Assembly (NCBI RefSeq): GCF_008727875.1
Contig: NZ_VTWS01000008.1
Location: 248,001-312,000, forward strand
DNA length: 64,000 bases
DNA from: Larkinella humicola
Lineage (GTDB): Bacteria > Bacteroidota > Bacteroidia > Cytophagales > Spirosomataceae
Reading direction: 5' to 3'
This document shows, in pieces, positions 8,370 to 18,073 of this stretch. Positions within the stretch are counted from its first letter, which is position 1, and each line of letters begins with the position of its first letter. The notes beneath the pieces were generated by a model that ran no database searches, was not told where the DNA came from, and was given only the letters and a program-made list of their open reading frames with translations. The position numbers and the translations under genes were made by a program.

Positions 8370-9803
8370 ATGAAGAACAGTTGGAACAGACGGGAATTTC
8401 TGCAACGCGCCAGTGCCGCTACGATGGCCGCGTTGGCGGCAGGGGCTCCCATGGCAAGCCTCCTGTCAGGCTGTAAAACCAAGAAAATCGGCCAAACCGA
8501 CGGAACCGCCGACACGGTTATTCTGCTTTGGATGGCTGGCGGCATGGCCCATACCGAAACGTTTGATCCGAAGCGGTATACGCCTTACGAAAAAGATATG
8601 GAGGGCAACCGGGTGCTGAGTACGTTCAAATCGGTTCCTACGGTTTTGGACGGCATTCATTTTTCGGAAGGTCTCCAGTCCATCGGCAACGTCATGGACA
8701 AAGGGACGCTGATTCGCTCGTATGTCTCGGCCGACCTGGGACATATTCTGCACTCGCGTCACCAGTACCACTGGCACACCTGCTACGAACCGCCCCAAAC
8801 CGTGGCGGCTCCGCACATCGGCTCCTGGATTGCCAAAGAGCTGGGGCCCAAAAACCCGGTGATTCCGGCCTTCATCGACATCGGCCAGCGGTTTACGGTG
8901 GGCGAAGCGGAAGAACTGAAGGCATTTCATACCGCCGGTTTTCTGGGCAATGAATTTGGCCCCTTCTTCATTCCTGACCCCAGCCAGGGGCTGGAAAGCG
9001 TCCGGCCACCGGTGGGCATGAACGCCAGCCGGTTCGAGCGTCGCAACCAGCTCTACAACGATCTGGTGAGCAACAGTCCGATTGGTGAATTTGGTAGTGA
9101 TTACCAGAAAGAATCGCTCAAGCGGTCGATGGAACAGGCCTATATGCTCCTGAATTCACCGGAAGCCAAGGCGTTCGACCTGAGCACCGAGCCGAAAGAA
9201 AGTTATGACATTTACAATACCGGCAAGTTTGGGCTGGGGTGTCTGCTGGCACGTCGGCTGACGGAACAAGGTGCCCGGTTCATCAGTGTAACGACCGAAT
9301 ACGAACCCTTTAAAGGGTTCGACACGCACGAAAACGGCCACACCCGGATGGTCGATATGAAGAAAATGATCGATGGGCCTATTGCCCAACTCATCAAGGA
9401 TCTGGATAAAACCGGGCATCTGGACCGGACGATGGTGATTCTGGCCAGCGAGTTCAGCCGCGACATGATGGTAGAAGGCCGCCCCGGCGAAAAAGTGAAG
9501 GAACAAGTAAATCAGCCGGACATTCTCTCCGACATGAAATTCTACGGGATGCACCGCCACTTTACCGACGGAGCTTCCGTGCTCATGTTTGGCGGGGGCA
9601 TCAAGCGGGGGTTTGCGTATGGAAAAACCGCCGATGAACGGCCCTGCAAAAGCATTGAGAACCCGGTCAAAATTGACGGTATCCACCAGACTATTTACCA
9701 CGCATTGGGCATCTCACCGGATACCCAGTATGAAATTGAAAAACGGCCTTTCTACACAACGCCTGACGGAAAAGGGAAAGCCGTTATGGAATTACTAGCC
9801 TGA
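8370..9803 (+). CDS. DUF1501 family protein, probable Tat-exported lipoprotein (module A)
   Basis: A 477-residue member of DUF1501, a family with an alkaline-phosphatase/sulfatase-like fold whose reaction is not established. The N-terminus has the twin-arginine motif NRREFLQ (Arg7-Arg8) and a hydrophobic stretch, then LLSGC, a good lipobox with Cys35. It is therefore probably folded in the cytoplasm, exported by Tat and lipid-anchored. This suggests a metal or other cofactor is loaded before export. The histidines and acidic residues in SRHQYHWHTCY (about residues 129-139) and in the GFDTHENGHTR segment (about 315-325) look like metal ligands. The sulfatase CxPxR formylglycine motif is absent. 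It lies 55 bases after the PSD1-type gene, and the same pairing occurs twice more in this window. Confidence 0.85.
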   Translation: MKNSWNRREFLQRASAATMAALAAGAPMASLLSGCKTKKIGQTDGTADTVILLWMAGGMAHTETFDPKRYTPYEKDMEGNRVLSTFKSVPTVLDGIHFSEGLQSIGNVMDKGTLIRSYVSADLGHILHSRHQYHWHTCYEPPQTVAAPHIGSWIAKELGPKNPVIPAFIDIGQRFTVGEAEELKAFHTAGFLGNEFGPFFIPDPSQGLESVRPPVGMNASRFERRNQLYNDLVSNSPIGEFGSDYQKESLKRSMEQAYMLLNSPEAKAFDLSTEPKESYDIYNTGKFGLGCLLARRLTEQGARFISVTTEYEPFKGFDTHENGHTRMVDMKKMIDGPIAQLIKDLDKTGHLDRTMVILASEFSRDMMVEGRPGEKVKEQVNQPDILSDMKFYGMHRHFTDGASVLMFGGGIKRGFAYGKTADERPCKSIENPVKIDGIHQTIYHALGISPDTQYEIEKRPFYTTPDGKGKAVMELLA

Positions 9804-10203
9804 TTCACACCATTCGTTTGTCCTGCTCCCAACGCGTTGGGAGCAGGACAAAAAATCCCCCCAGCTAAAAAAACAGGCTTTTTTACTCAAAACAGTAGAG
9901 TAAAGGATAGTCATTGACTTGCCTTTTTGTTAATTGAACTAATTTTATAAATACTTGCAATTTGCTCATTCAATTAATTGGATCATAGTGATTTTTCCAC
10001 GTGATTTATTAATCCGAAGCAAGACCATCCCTGTAACCTGAAATGTACATTTAACCACTTATCACCATGTGTTAATCAAAACCCGTTAGAAAAACCTATG
10101 ATGCTGAGTCGTCATGGTTTCAGCGACCGGATCGATGCTTGACGAGAGCATCTTTTTTGAACCCTGGGACTTCAAGATCCCTAAACCTTCCAACATCTCT
10201 ATT
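9804..10203. other. Intergenic region upstream of the module B SusC
   Basis: This 400-bp gap contains the hairpin at 9817-9852 and an A/T-rich stretch (about 9920-10015). In the stretch TTTTTG tracts and TATAAATACTTG could form a promoter, although no exact TAnnTTTG is seen. A frame open upstream of the SusC ATG (from 10114) is leader sequence, not coding. Confidence 0.5.
9817..9852. terminator. Strong hairpin after module A DUF1501 gene
   Basis: GTCCTGCTCCCAACG (9820-9834) is directly followed by its exact reverse complement (9835-9849), and the pairing extends through TTT/AAA to 9817-9852. It lies 13 bases after the DUF1501 stop. The flank on the plus strand is A-rich rather than T-rich, so this is a strong structure ending module A but not a textbook intrinsic terminator. 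Confidence 0.65.
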
Positions 10204-13200
10204 ATGAAAAAACGCATTACCTCATTGGGCAACTCCCAACGCTATGCAAAACAGCTCCTGGTACCGTGCCTGTTCGCAAGCTTATTCACCACTCCCGCGT
10301 GGGCCAATACCGACGGGAATAAAAATGGCCTGGAAAACAGGGCAACGTTAAACCGGGCTGTTCTCGTGGCTGATGTTACCGGCAAGGTAACCGATGAAGC
10401 CGGCACCGGTTTACCGGGTGTCAACGTTGTGGTAAAGGGTTCCAGCTCCGGAACGACCACCGACGCGGAAGGCCGATTCAGAATCTCCGTACCGGGCGAA
10501 AGAGCCGTTCTGGTATTCAGTTCGGTGGGGTATCTGAAACAGGAAATCACCGTAGGAAGCCAGACCAGCCTGACCATTAAACTGGTTCCGGACGATCAGA
10601 CACTGTCGGAAGTCGTCGTCGTGGGGTATGGTAGTCAGTTGAAAAAAGAAGTAACCGGTGCTGTTCAGACGGTTTCGGCCAAAGAACTGAAAGACATCCC
10701 GGTTTCGCAGGTCACTCAAAAATTGCAGGGTCGTCTGGCCGGGGTACAAATCAACCAGACCACCGGTAAACCCGGACAGGGGATGTCGGTTCGGATTCGG
10801 GGGCAATTGTCGGTTTCGGCCGGTAGTGACCCGCTGTATGTCGTCGACGGTTTCCCGATTACCGGTAGCATTGGCGCCATCAACCCGGATGAAATCGAAG
10901 ACATTACGGTATTGAAGGATGCGTCGTCTACGTCCCTGTATGGGTCCCGGGCCGCCAACGGCGTGGTGCTGATCACGACCAAACGCGGAAAAGCCGGGCA
11001 GACCAACGTGAGTTTCAGTGCTTTTTATGGGATGCAGCAGGTACCGGAAAAAGGCCGGGTAAAAATGCTGAATGCCGTTGAATTTGCGCAGTTTAAGAAG
11101 GAATTCTACGAAGACCAGAACCAGGCGGTTCCGACCGAATTTCAGAATCCGTCGCAATACGAAGGAAAGGACAACGACTGGTATGGTGCCTTGCTGCGGA
11201 AAGCCCCCATTCAAAGCTACAACCTGAGCATTTCGGCCAACACGGAAAAATCCAGAACGTCCATCGTTGGCGGTATTTTCAACCAGGAGGGTGTGGTGCT
11301 CAACAACAAGTACCAGCGGTATTCACTCCGGATGAATACGGATTATGACATCTCCGAAAAAGTCCGGGTGGGCTTCAACGTGGCCCCGCAGTATGTGTTC
11401 GACAACACGCCCCGAACCGACGGCGACCGCGGAACCGGTATTCTGTTCAACGCCCTGCATACCTGGCCGGTGATGCCGATTTACGATGCCAACGGCGATC
11501 TGACCAAATTCAATCAGTTTCCGGGCAGCACGGGTAACATTTTTGCCTACCCGAACTGGGTACGCGCTGCGGAAGAACTGGTCAACGAAACCAAACAGAC
11601 CAAGCTGCTGAGCAATGCGTATATTCAGTATAGTCCGATCAAAGGCCTGAACCTCAAATCGACCATCAACGTCGAATTTGAAAACAACAAGTTTTTCTTC
11701 TTCAACCCGTCGACGGCCACCAGCGCCATCAACGTTCCGATTCCGACCACCGCCGTTTCGATCCGGCAGAGTCTGGAAAACGTAGGCTGGCTGAACGAAA
11801 ATACGGCGACTTACTCCCGGAATTTTGGCGATCACAGCTTTGAGTTGCTGGGCGGTTTTACCAACCAGCGGTATCGCCAGGAGTTCTCACGGGTTCAGGC
11901 CGACACCTACGCCGACGACCGGCTACCAACGATTCAGGGTGCCCTCAACATCAACCGGGGCGGAACGATCAATGGGGTGAACGAATGGACACTGACTTCT
12001 TATCTGTCGCGCCTGTCGTATAATTTTAAAGGGAAATACCTGTTTACGGCAGCTATTCGGAGCGATGGTTCTTCCCGGTTTGGGACCGCCAACCGCTGGG
12101 GTACGTTCCCATCCGTTTCGGCGGGCTGGGTTATCTCGGACGAAGATTTCCTGAAAAGTACACCACAGGTGTCCTTTGCCAAACTGCGGGCCAGCTACGG
12201 GGTAATCGGTAACAACAACATCGGTAACTACACCCAGTATGCGCTGGTGAACAACACCACCAATGCGGTTTTTGGAAGTACCGTTGCCACGGGTGCTGTT
12301 GTTACATCCCTGGCAAACAATAACTTAGGCTGGGAAACAACCAAACAATTCGATTTGGGCTTAGACTTGGGTCTGTTCAACGACCGGGTTCAGTTTACGT
12401 ACGATTACTACACGAAACGGACAACCAACTTGTTGTATGCCGTTCAAATTCCGCAGGAAGCCGGTTTCGGCAACTTCAACGACAACATTGGCGAGATTAA
12501 ATTCTGGGGCCATGAATTTGCGTTGACCACCCGGAACACGGAAGGAAAACTGAAATGGACGACCAACGCCAACATCTCGTTCAACCGCAACAAGGTGGTA
12601 GAACTGGCTCCGGGCATCGACCGGGTCTACGGTAGCTTCCACATCACACAGGTAGGGCAGCCCTTCGGTCAGTTTTATGGACTGGAAAAACTGGGGTATT
12701 ACACGAGTGCAGAAGAACTCGCCAACTCCCCCATCATTCCGGGCCGCTCGGCAATCGGTACCATTAAAATGCGGGATGTGAACGGCGATGGCGTCATTAC
12801 CTACGGCGGTGATGCGGATGACCGGACCATCATCGGTACGCCATTTCCGAAATTCACCTACGGGATCACGAACAACCTGACCTACGGCAACTGGGATTTC
12901 TCCATCGTCGGTTCCGGTTCGTATGGCAACCAGCTCTGGGTTCGTCACCTCTACAGTACGGCCAACCTGGACGGCGTTTTCAACATGGTAGCGGGGGTTA
13001 AAGACCGCTTCCGGGTAAAGAACGACCCCATTACCAACAAGGCAACCACGGTCATTACGCAGGGGAACGGTCAGTTTGGCGCCACCAATAACGGAGGAAA
13101 CTTCACCGGTATCGAGCGCGACTGGAACAGCACGCAATTCCTGGCGGATGCTTCGTTTTTCACGATCAAAAACATTACCCTCGGCTACAACATTGGCGCG

Positions 13201-13404
13201 GTCAACAAATTCTTCAAGTCGGCCCGTCTCTATGCTTCGGTTCAGCAGGTGTATGTATTCACGAAGTATACGGGTGGACCGAACCCCGAAACCAGCGCCC
13301 AGGGCGACGGAAACGGCGACGGTGGTAACTTGAGCCAGGGAGTTGACTTCTCCAACTACCCGGTTCCACGTACCTATACACTCGGTGTCAATCTGAATTT
13401 CTAA
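10204..13404 (+). CDS. SusC/RagA-family TonB-dependent receptor (module B)
   Basis: A 1066-residue outer-membrane receptor. A signal peptide covers about residues 1-34 (cleavage near PAWA-N). A carboxypeptidase-D-regulatory-like domain (DVTGKVTDEAGTGLPGVNVV, about 57-76 onwards) is followed by TonB box SEVVVVGYG near 135-143, a plug with PLYVVDGFPI and a barrel ending GVNLNF. The ATG at 10204 was chosen because it begins MKKRIT with a proper signal sequence. Upstream in-frame codons from 10114 encode a hydrophilic leader unlike a signal peptide. It lacks an STN domain. It is followed at 30 bases by its SusD partner and then by a long run of sugar-oxidation and transport genes, so a glycoside substrate is likely. 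The exact ligand cannot be read from sequence. Confidence 0.95.
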   Translation: MKKRITSLGNSQRYAKQLLVPCLFASLFTTPAWANTDGNKNGLENRATLNRAVLVADVTGKVTDEAGTGLPGVNVVVKGSSSGTTTDAEGRFRISVPGERAVLVFSSVGYLKQEITVGSQTSLTIKLVPDDQTLSEVVVVGYGSQLKKEVTGAVQTVSAKELKDIPVSQVTQKLQGRLAGVQINQTTGKPGQGMSVRIRGQLSVSAGSDPLYVVDGFPITGSIGAINPDEIEDITVLKDASSTSLYGSRAANGVVLITTKRGKAGQTNVSFSAFYGMQQVPEKGRVKMLNAVEFAQFKKEFYEDQNQAVPTEFQNPSQYEGKDNDWYGALLRKAPIQSYNLSISANTEKSRTSIVGGIFNQEGVVLNNKYQRYSLRMNTDYDISEKVRVGFNVAPQYVFDNTPRTDGDRGTGILFNALHTWPVMPIYDANGDLTKFNQFPGSTGNIFAYPNWVRAAEELVNETKQTKLLSNAYIQYSPIKGLNLKSTINVEFENNKFFFFNPSTATSAINVPIPTTAVSIRQSLENVGWLNENTATYSRNFGDHSFELLGGFTNQRYRQEFSRVQADTYADDRLPTIQGALNINRGGTINGVNEWTLTSYLSRLSYNFKGKYLFTAAIRSDGSSRFGTANRWGTFPSVSAGWVISDEDFLKSTPQVSFAKLRASYGVIGNNNIGNYTQYALVNNTTNAVFGSTVATGAVVTSLANNNLGWETTKQFDLGLDLGLFNDRVQFTYDYYTKRTTNLLYAVQIPQEAGFGNFNDNIGEIKFWGHEFALTTRNTEGKLKWTTNANISFNRNKVVELAPGIDRVYGSFHITQVGQPFGQFYGLEKLGYYTSAEELANSPIIPGRSAIGTIKMRDVNGDGVITYGGDADDRTIIGTPFPKFTYGITNNLTYGNWDFSIVGSGSYGNQLWVRHLYSTANLDGVFNMVAGVKDRFRVKNDPITNKATTVITQGNGQFGATNNGGNFTGIERDWNSTQFLADASFFTIKNITLGYNIGAVNKFFKSARLYASVQQVYVFTKYTGGPNPETSAQGDGNGDGGNLSQGVDFSNYPVPRTYTLGVNLNF

Positions 13405-13433
13405 GCCAGAACGAAGGGAATTAAACTCATTTA

Positions 13434-14954
13434 ATGTTGATCAGAATGAAAACAAACCATATAGCAGCCTGGCTTTTAGCGATTGCTCTGGCGGGTTGCA
13501 AAGGAGATTTTTTAAGCGTAGTGCCCGAAACCGCTCTGAGTTCGGCCACCTTTTTCATCAAAGAAGCCGACTTCCAGCAGGCCGTAAACGGCGCCTACGT
13601 ACCCCTCCGCCAGATGTTCAACGAACGGGCGTGGGTTCTGGAAGAAATGCACTCCGACAATACCTACTACGGCCGTAATACACTGTACGGGGCGGTCGAT
13701 CCGACGGAAAACGTAGCCGACTTTGCCGTTCCGACGGCCAACGGGGTGACGGCCAATGACAACGTTCTGGTGCAATACCGTCTGAACTATCAGATCATTG
13801 CCCGGACCAACCAGATCCTGACCACGATCGACGCGGTGAATTTCGCGGCCGAGTCCAAGAACAACCTGAAAGGCCAGGCGTATTTCCTCCGGGCCTTTGC
13901 CTACTTTGATCTGGTTCGTTTGTTCGGCAAAGTGCCCCTGCACCTGACCCCGGTTACGGGTCGTGAGGATGCCGCGTTGCCGCTGGCAACCACTGATCAG
14001 CTCTACGCGCAGGTTGAGAAAGATGCCACGGAAGCCAGCAAACTGTTGCTCAACAAGGCTAAACAGGAAGCAGGACGGGCCACGTCGGGAGCGGCCAAAA
14101 CGCTGTTGGCCAACCTCTACATTACCCAGAAAAAATGGGCCCAGGCTGAAGCATTGCTGAAAGACGTGATTACCAACGACGGGTATTCGCTGATGCCGGA
14201 TTACAACAACGCCTTTGCGTTTACGGCGACCAACAAAAACAACGCGGAATCGGTTTTTGAAGTCCAGTATATGGAAGGATCGGCGGGTTATAACGGCAAC
14301 CAGATTTACCGGTTTATCCCCTCCCCCATCACAGCCGATGAGATTCGGCCCATCACCGGCACCTCGAACGCACAGCCGACGTCTCAGGAAAGCAATAACA
14401 TTCCGACCCCGGATCTGATTGCGGCTTATGAAGTGGGTGACAAACGGAAAGACATCTCCATCGGCTACGTAACGTTGAGCCAGAGTTTGCGGGAGAACAA
14501 AACGTATCCATATATCAAGAAATACGCCCGGACCCACTCGCTGCACAACAATACGGGTCAGAACTGGCCGGTGTATCGCTACGCAGAAGTGCTGCTGTTC
14601 ATGGCCGAAGCCCTGAACGAACAAGCCAAAACCGCCGATGCGGCCGTTTACCTCAATCAGGTGCGCACCCGGGCGGGGCTGGCGGCAACAACCGCCAATT
14701 CGCAAACCGCCATGCGGGAAGCCATTTTCAAGGAGAGACGCGTTGAATTGGCCTTCGAAAACAAACGGTGGTTCGACCTGACCCGGACGGGGCGGGTGAA
14801 AGAGATCATCGGCGCATACGGTGCGCGGGTGAAAGCCAATCCGCAGGATTATTATTTCCCGAAAGGAGCCGTTCCTCCTCCAAATGCCTTCACGGTTTTG
14901 GATGATTATTACGGTCTGCCGGCAGTTGAATCGGCGTTGACGCCCAATTTTTAA
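13434..14954 (+). CDS. SusD/RagB-family outer membrane lipoprotein (module B)
   Basis: A 506-residue SusD homologue 29 bases downstream of its SusC. The lipobox LAGC gives Cys22 (Cys18 if the second ATG at 13446 is used, which would also leave a good signal peptide MKTNHIAAWL). Typical elements are present: GQAYFLRAFAYFDLVRLFGK in the helical half, NQVRTRAGLAA, and KERRVELAFENKRWFDLTRT near the C-terminus. The family binds polysaccharide at the cell surface and closes the SusC barrel. The gene ends just before a strong hairpin, so the SusCD pair can probably be made at a level different from the dehydrogenase gene that follows. Confidence 0.95.
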   Translation: MLIRMKTNHIAAWLLAIALAGCKGDFLSVVPETALSSATFFIKEADFQQAVNGAYVPLRQMFNERAWVLEEMHSDNTYYGRNTLYGAVDPTENVADFAVPTANGVTANDNVLVQYRLNYQIIARTNQILTTIDAVNFAAESKNNLKGQAYFLRAFAYFDLVRLFGKVPLHLTPVTGREDAALPLATTDQLYAQVEKDATEASKLLLNKAKQEAGRATSGAAKTLLANLYITQKKWAQAEALLKDVITNDGYSLMPDYNNAFAFTATNKNNAESVFEVQYMEGSAGYNGNQIYRFIPSPITADEIRPITGTSNAQPTSQESNNIPTPDLIAAYEVGDKRKDISIGYVTLSQSLRENKTYPYIKKYARTHSLHNNTGQNWPVYRYAEVLLFMAEALNEQAKTADAAVYLNQVRTRAGLAATTANSQTAMREAIFKERRVELAFENKRWFDLTRTGRVKEIIGAYGARVKANPQDYYFPKGAVPPPNAFTVLDDYYGLPAVESALTPNF

Positions 14955-15268
14955 GGTTCCTTATCCGACCGGTTTCGTCGCTGAAACCGGTCGGATGGTT
15001 CAATTTACCCATGACCCGAGTTTTCAGTGTGCTTTCTTTTTTATTCAATCAGTAAGAAGGCTTTTCTTTTACCTTATTATACCACGGTTTAGCCGCCGGG
15101 AATACGTTCAACGCCAAACCCAACTAACCCGGAGCCGCAAGGCCCATTTTATCCAGTCAGCAGTATCGTATAGAATTGAACCATCTCGCAGAACTGACAC
15201 CCTACTCAACGGCTTTGCCCGACGTCCGGGTCGACAAGCATTTTTTACTGTATAAACCCTAATTACTT
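14955..15268. other. Intergenic region between SusD and the PVC-type dehydrogenase
   Basis: This 314-bp gap begins with the hairpin at 14963-14996. The rest is pyrimidine-rich around 15025-15080 and ends in an A/T-rich stretch before the ATG at 15269. A frame at 14995-15255 shows no recognisable protein character and I do not call it. A promoter for the following operon is plausible but not identifiable. Confidence 0.5.
14963..14996 (+). terminator. 14-bp perfect hairpin after module B SusD
   Basis: ATCCGACCGGTTTC (14963-14976), loop GTCGCT, then the exact complement GAAACCGGTCGGAT (14983-14996), nine bases after the SusD stop. There is no long T-tract, so it may act as a partial terminator or an mRNA 3'-end stabiliser. 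Confidence 0.65.
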
Positions 15269-17962
15269 ATGTTTTCTACGTACAGATCGGTCAAGTTAAT
15301 TCTATCGGTCTCGGCACTTGCTCTAGTGGGCGTTTCGTGGGTCGGTTTAAACTACCCGGAAACGAACCGGCAGGGGGCCGAAAGTCCGAAGGTCGACAAA
15401 CTAAAACTACTGCCCGGTTTCAAGGCAGAACATTTGTACAGCCCTTCCGAAAATAACCAGGGTTCCTGGGTTTCGATGACATTCGACGACAAAGGGCGTA
15501 TGATCACTTCCGATCAATATGGTGGACTTTTCCGGCTCAAAATTCCGGCAATCGGTTCCGGTTCAACCAAACCAACCGTCGAAAAGCTCAGCGTTAGCAA
15601 GGATACATTAGGAATGGGTTATGCTCAGGGGTTGCTGTATGCGTTCAATAGCCTCTATGTCATGGTCAACAACCGGTCAAACCCCCGTTTTCCCAAATCC
15701 AGCGGTTTATACCGCCTGCAGGATACCGACAACGACGATCAATTCGACAAGGTAACCTTGCTGAGAGAATTGAAAGGGGAAGGCGAACACGGTCCGCACA
15801 GCATCGTGTTGTCACCCGATAAAAAATCACTGATTGTGGTGGCAGGTAACCACACCGACGTCCCCCCGATGGATGCGTATCGGCTTCCTTCCAACTGGAA
15901 GGAGGACAACCTGTTTCCGCTCATCAAGGACCCACGCGGCCACGCCAACGACCGGATGGCCCCCGGCGGCTGGGTTGCCACAACCGACCCCGAAGGCAAG
16001 CGCTGGGAACTGCTCGGCGCCGGTTTCCGGAACGAGTTTGATGTGGCATTTAACGAAAACGGTGATATGTTCACCTACGATTCGGACATGGAGTGGGATT
16101 TTGGCACGCCCTGGTATCGCCCGACCCGGATTTGCCACGTTCCCAGTGGGGCCGAATTTGGCTGGCGCACCGGGAACAGCAAATGGTTACCCGGCAATCC
16201 GGACAACTTACCGCCCTTGCTGAACATTGGTCAGGGTTCGCCGACCAACGTGTTCTACGGAGCGAATGCGAAGTTTCCCCAAAAATACCGCCAGTCCCTG
16301 TATGCGTTTGACTGGAGTTTCGGGATCATCTATTCCATCCACCTGAAACCGAAAGGTGCAACCTACGAGGGCGAGCGGGAAGAATTTATCTCGGGCTCGC
16401 CACTTCCACTCACGGATGGCTCGATTGGCCCCGATGGTGCCATGTATTTTCTGGTGGGCGGTCGCCGGCTGGAGTCCGATCTGTACCGGGTTTATTACAA
16501 CGGTTCTGAATCCACTTCGACCACCCCGCTGACACCAACCGTTACGGCGGAGCATAAGCTCCGGACCAGTCTGGAACAATACCACCTGGAACCCAACCCG
16601 GCAGCACTGGCAGCCGCCTGGCCCCACCTGAGCCACCCGGACCGGTTTGTTCGCTATGCTGCCCGGATTGCGGTTGAACACCAGCCCGTAGCCCAATGGC
16701 AGGAAAAAGCCCTCAGCGAAACCAACCCGCAACGGGCCACGCAGGCCATTGTTGCTCTGGCGCGGCAAGGCAGTGAATCCGCCAAAAGCGGAGCCATCAA
16801 TACCTTGTTGAAAATTAACTTCGCTCAACTTCCGGAGTCGCAACAATTTGACGTTCTGCGGGCATTTGAATTGATTTTCCTGCGGATGGGTGCGCCGGCC
16901 GATGCCGACAAGGCCAAAGTCATTGCGTATCTGAATCCTCATTATCCGGCCAAAACCGCTTTGATGAACCGGGGTTTGAGTAAGGTATTAATTTACCTGG
17001 AAGCACCGGGCGTAGTTGCCAAAACCCTGGCGTTGATGGACAAAAAAGACGAGCCGGGTATGGCCGACCTCAATCTGACCCCGGCGACGGCCTCTTCGGA
17101 CCTCATTCTGCGCAACCCCCAATACGGATTGGATATTGCCAAAATGCTGGAAAAAGTACCACCGTTGCAACAGACCTATTATGCTGTCATGTTGAGCCGC
17201 CAGGAAACCGGCTGGACTCCTGAACTGCGGAACAAGTATTTCACGTGGTTTGGCAATGCCTTCAAATACCAGGGCGGTCGCAGCTACGTAGGCTTTATCG
17301 ACCGGGCCCGGAAACTGGCGCTGGCACATGTTCCCAAAGATCAGTTCGACAAATACAACAAAATGTCGGGAGCAGATTTGCTAACGACAAACGGAAATGA
17401 TCTGGCAATGGGCTACGCTCCGAAAGGACCGGGTCGGCGCTGGCAGCTCGACGACGCCGTTGCGGCTGTTGGGACGGAATTGACGGGACGGAATTTCGAA
17501 GAAGGCAAAAAAATCTATGGTGCTATTCTGTGCAGCCGTTGCCATTCCATCCAGGGGGCAGGGGGTGACATCGGCCCGGATCTGACGCAACTCGGCACCC
17601 GGTTTTCGAACAAGGACATGCTGGAAGCGATCATCAACCCGAATAAAGCGGTTTCCGATCAGTATGCATCCACGATCTATTACCTGAAAAACGGACAGTC
17701 GGTATTGGGTCGGCAGCTTTCGGAAGACAAGGTGAATTACACCATCTCGCAGAACCCGTTTGCACCGGATCAAACCCGGAAAATTCCGAAGAAAGACGTT
17801 ACCTCCACCAAGTATTCCACCGAATCGGTCATGTTACCGGGTCTGATCAACAGTTTGAACCCCGAGGAACTGAAAGACTTGATGGCGTATCTGAAAGCCG
17901 GTGGCAATCCCGAAAACCCCGTCTACAAAGGCGGAACCGGAGCCACAAAAGGAGATAAGTAA
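15269..17962 (+). CDS. PVC-type membrane-associated dehydrogenase with C-terminal haem domain
   Basis: An 897-residue exported protein with an N-terminal signal or anchor segment (about residues 8-26). It then has a six-bladed beta-propeller of the GSDH/PVC-dehydrogenase kind (about 45-410, including GEHGPHS and GAEFGWR), a HEAT-like helical middle and a C-terminal haem-binding domain with CSRCH (C755-C758-H759), GPDLTQLG and the AIINPNKAVSDQYAS segment. The layout matches proteins annotated as putative membrane-bound dehydrogenase or haem-binding domain proteins, common in Planctomycetes, Verrucomicrobia and Bacteroidota. Oxidation of a sugar with electrons passed to the haem is the inferred role; substrate and cofactor are not established. 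It opens the operon-like run that continues into DUF1080 and sugar isomerase genes. Confidence 0.85.
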   Translation: MFSTYRSVKLILSVSALALVGVSWVGLNYPETNRQGAESPKVDKLKLLPGFKAEHLYSPSENNQGSWVSMTFDDKGRMITSDQYGGLFRLKIPAIGSGSTKPTVEKLSVSKDTLGMGYAQGLLYAFNSLYVMVNNRSNPRFPKSSGLYRLQDTDNDDQFDKVTLLRELKGEGEHGPHSIVLSPDKKSLIVVAGNHTDVPPMDAYRLPSNWKEDNLFPLIKDPRGHANDRMAPGGWVATTDPEGKRWELLGAGFRNEFDVAFNENGDMFTYDSDMEWDFGTPWYRPTRICHVPSGAEFGWRTGNSKWLPGNPDNLPPLLNIGQGSPTNVFYGANAKFPQKYRQSLYAFDWSFGIIYSIHLKPKGATYEGEREEFISGSPLPLTDGSIGPDGAMYFLVGGRRLESDLYRVYYNGSESTSTTPLTPTVTAEHKLRTSLEQYHLEPNPAALAAAWPHLSHPDRFVRYAARIAVEHQPVAQWQEKALSETNPQRATQAIVALARQGSESAKSGAINTLLKINFAQLPESQQFDVLRAFELIFLRMGAPADADKAKVIAYLNPHYPAKTALMNRGLSKVLIYLEAPGVVAKTLALMDKKDEPGMADLNLTPATASSDLILRNPQYGLDIAKMLEKVPPLQQTYYAVMLSRQETGWTPELRNKYFTWFGNAFKYQGGRSYVGFIDRARKLALAHVPKDQFDKYNKMSGADLLTTNGNDLAMGYAPKGPGRRWQLDDAVAAVGTELTGRNFEEGKKIYGAILCSRCHSIQGAGGDIGPDLTQLGTRFSNKDMLEAIINPNKAVSDQYASTIYYLKNGQSVLGRQLSEDKVNYTISQNPFAPDQTRKIPKKDVTSTKYSTESVMLPGLINSLNPEELKDLMAYLKAGGNPENPVYKGGTGATKGDK

Positions 17963-17965
17963 ATA

Positions 17966-18043
17966 ATTGCCCCGTTCCCCTAAAGGGGACTTCTGCATCC
18001 GGATTTATCTGTATCCAAGTCTCTTTCAGGAGAATGGGGCATT
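17966..18043. repeat. Imperfect palindrome, degenerate relative of the CCCCTAAA element
   Basis: A left arm of about 25 bases (17966-17990, containing CCCCTAAAGGGGAC) pairs imperfectly with a right arm at 18019-18043 (GTCTCTTTCAGGAG followed by AATGGGGCATT), giving a mismatched stem. A small CGGAT/ATCC pairing sits in the loop. The left arm shares CCCCTAAAGGGGAC with the element at 40926-41021. Confidence 0.5.
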
Positions 18044-18073
18044 CGTTGTTCAAGTGTAAAAATTAAAAATGCG

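Noticed and set aside
8370-9803. DUF1501 proteins as sulfatases
   Set aside because: The fold family is related, but the formylglycine CxPxR motif of sulfatases is absent and no maturation enzyme gene is nearby.
10114-10203. Thirty extra codons at the start of the module B SusC
   Set aside because: They are hydrophilic and acidic and would bury the signal peptide that begins at the ATG at 10204.
14995-15255. 86-codon frame between SusD and the PVC-type dehydrogenase
   Set aside because: It starts inside the terminator hairpin, has no signal peptide or recognisable domain, and its composition does not look like protein.
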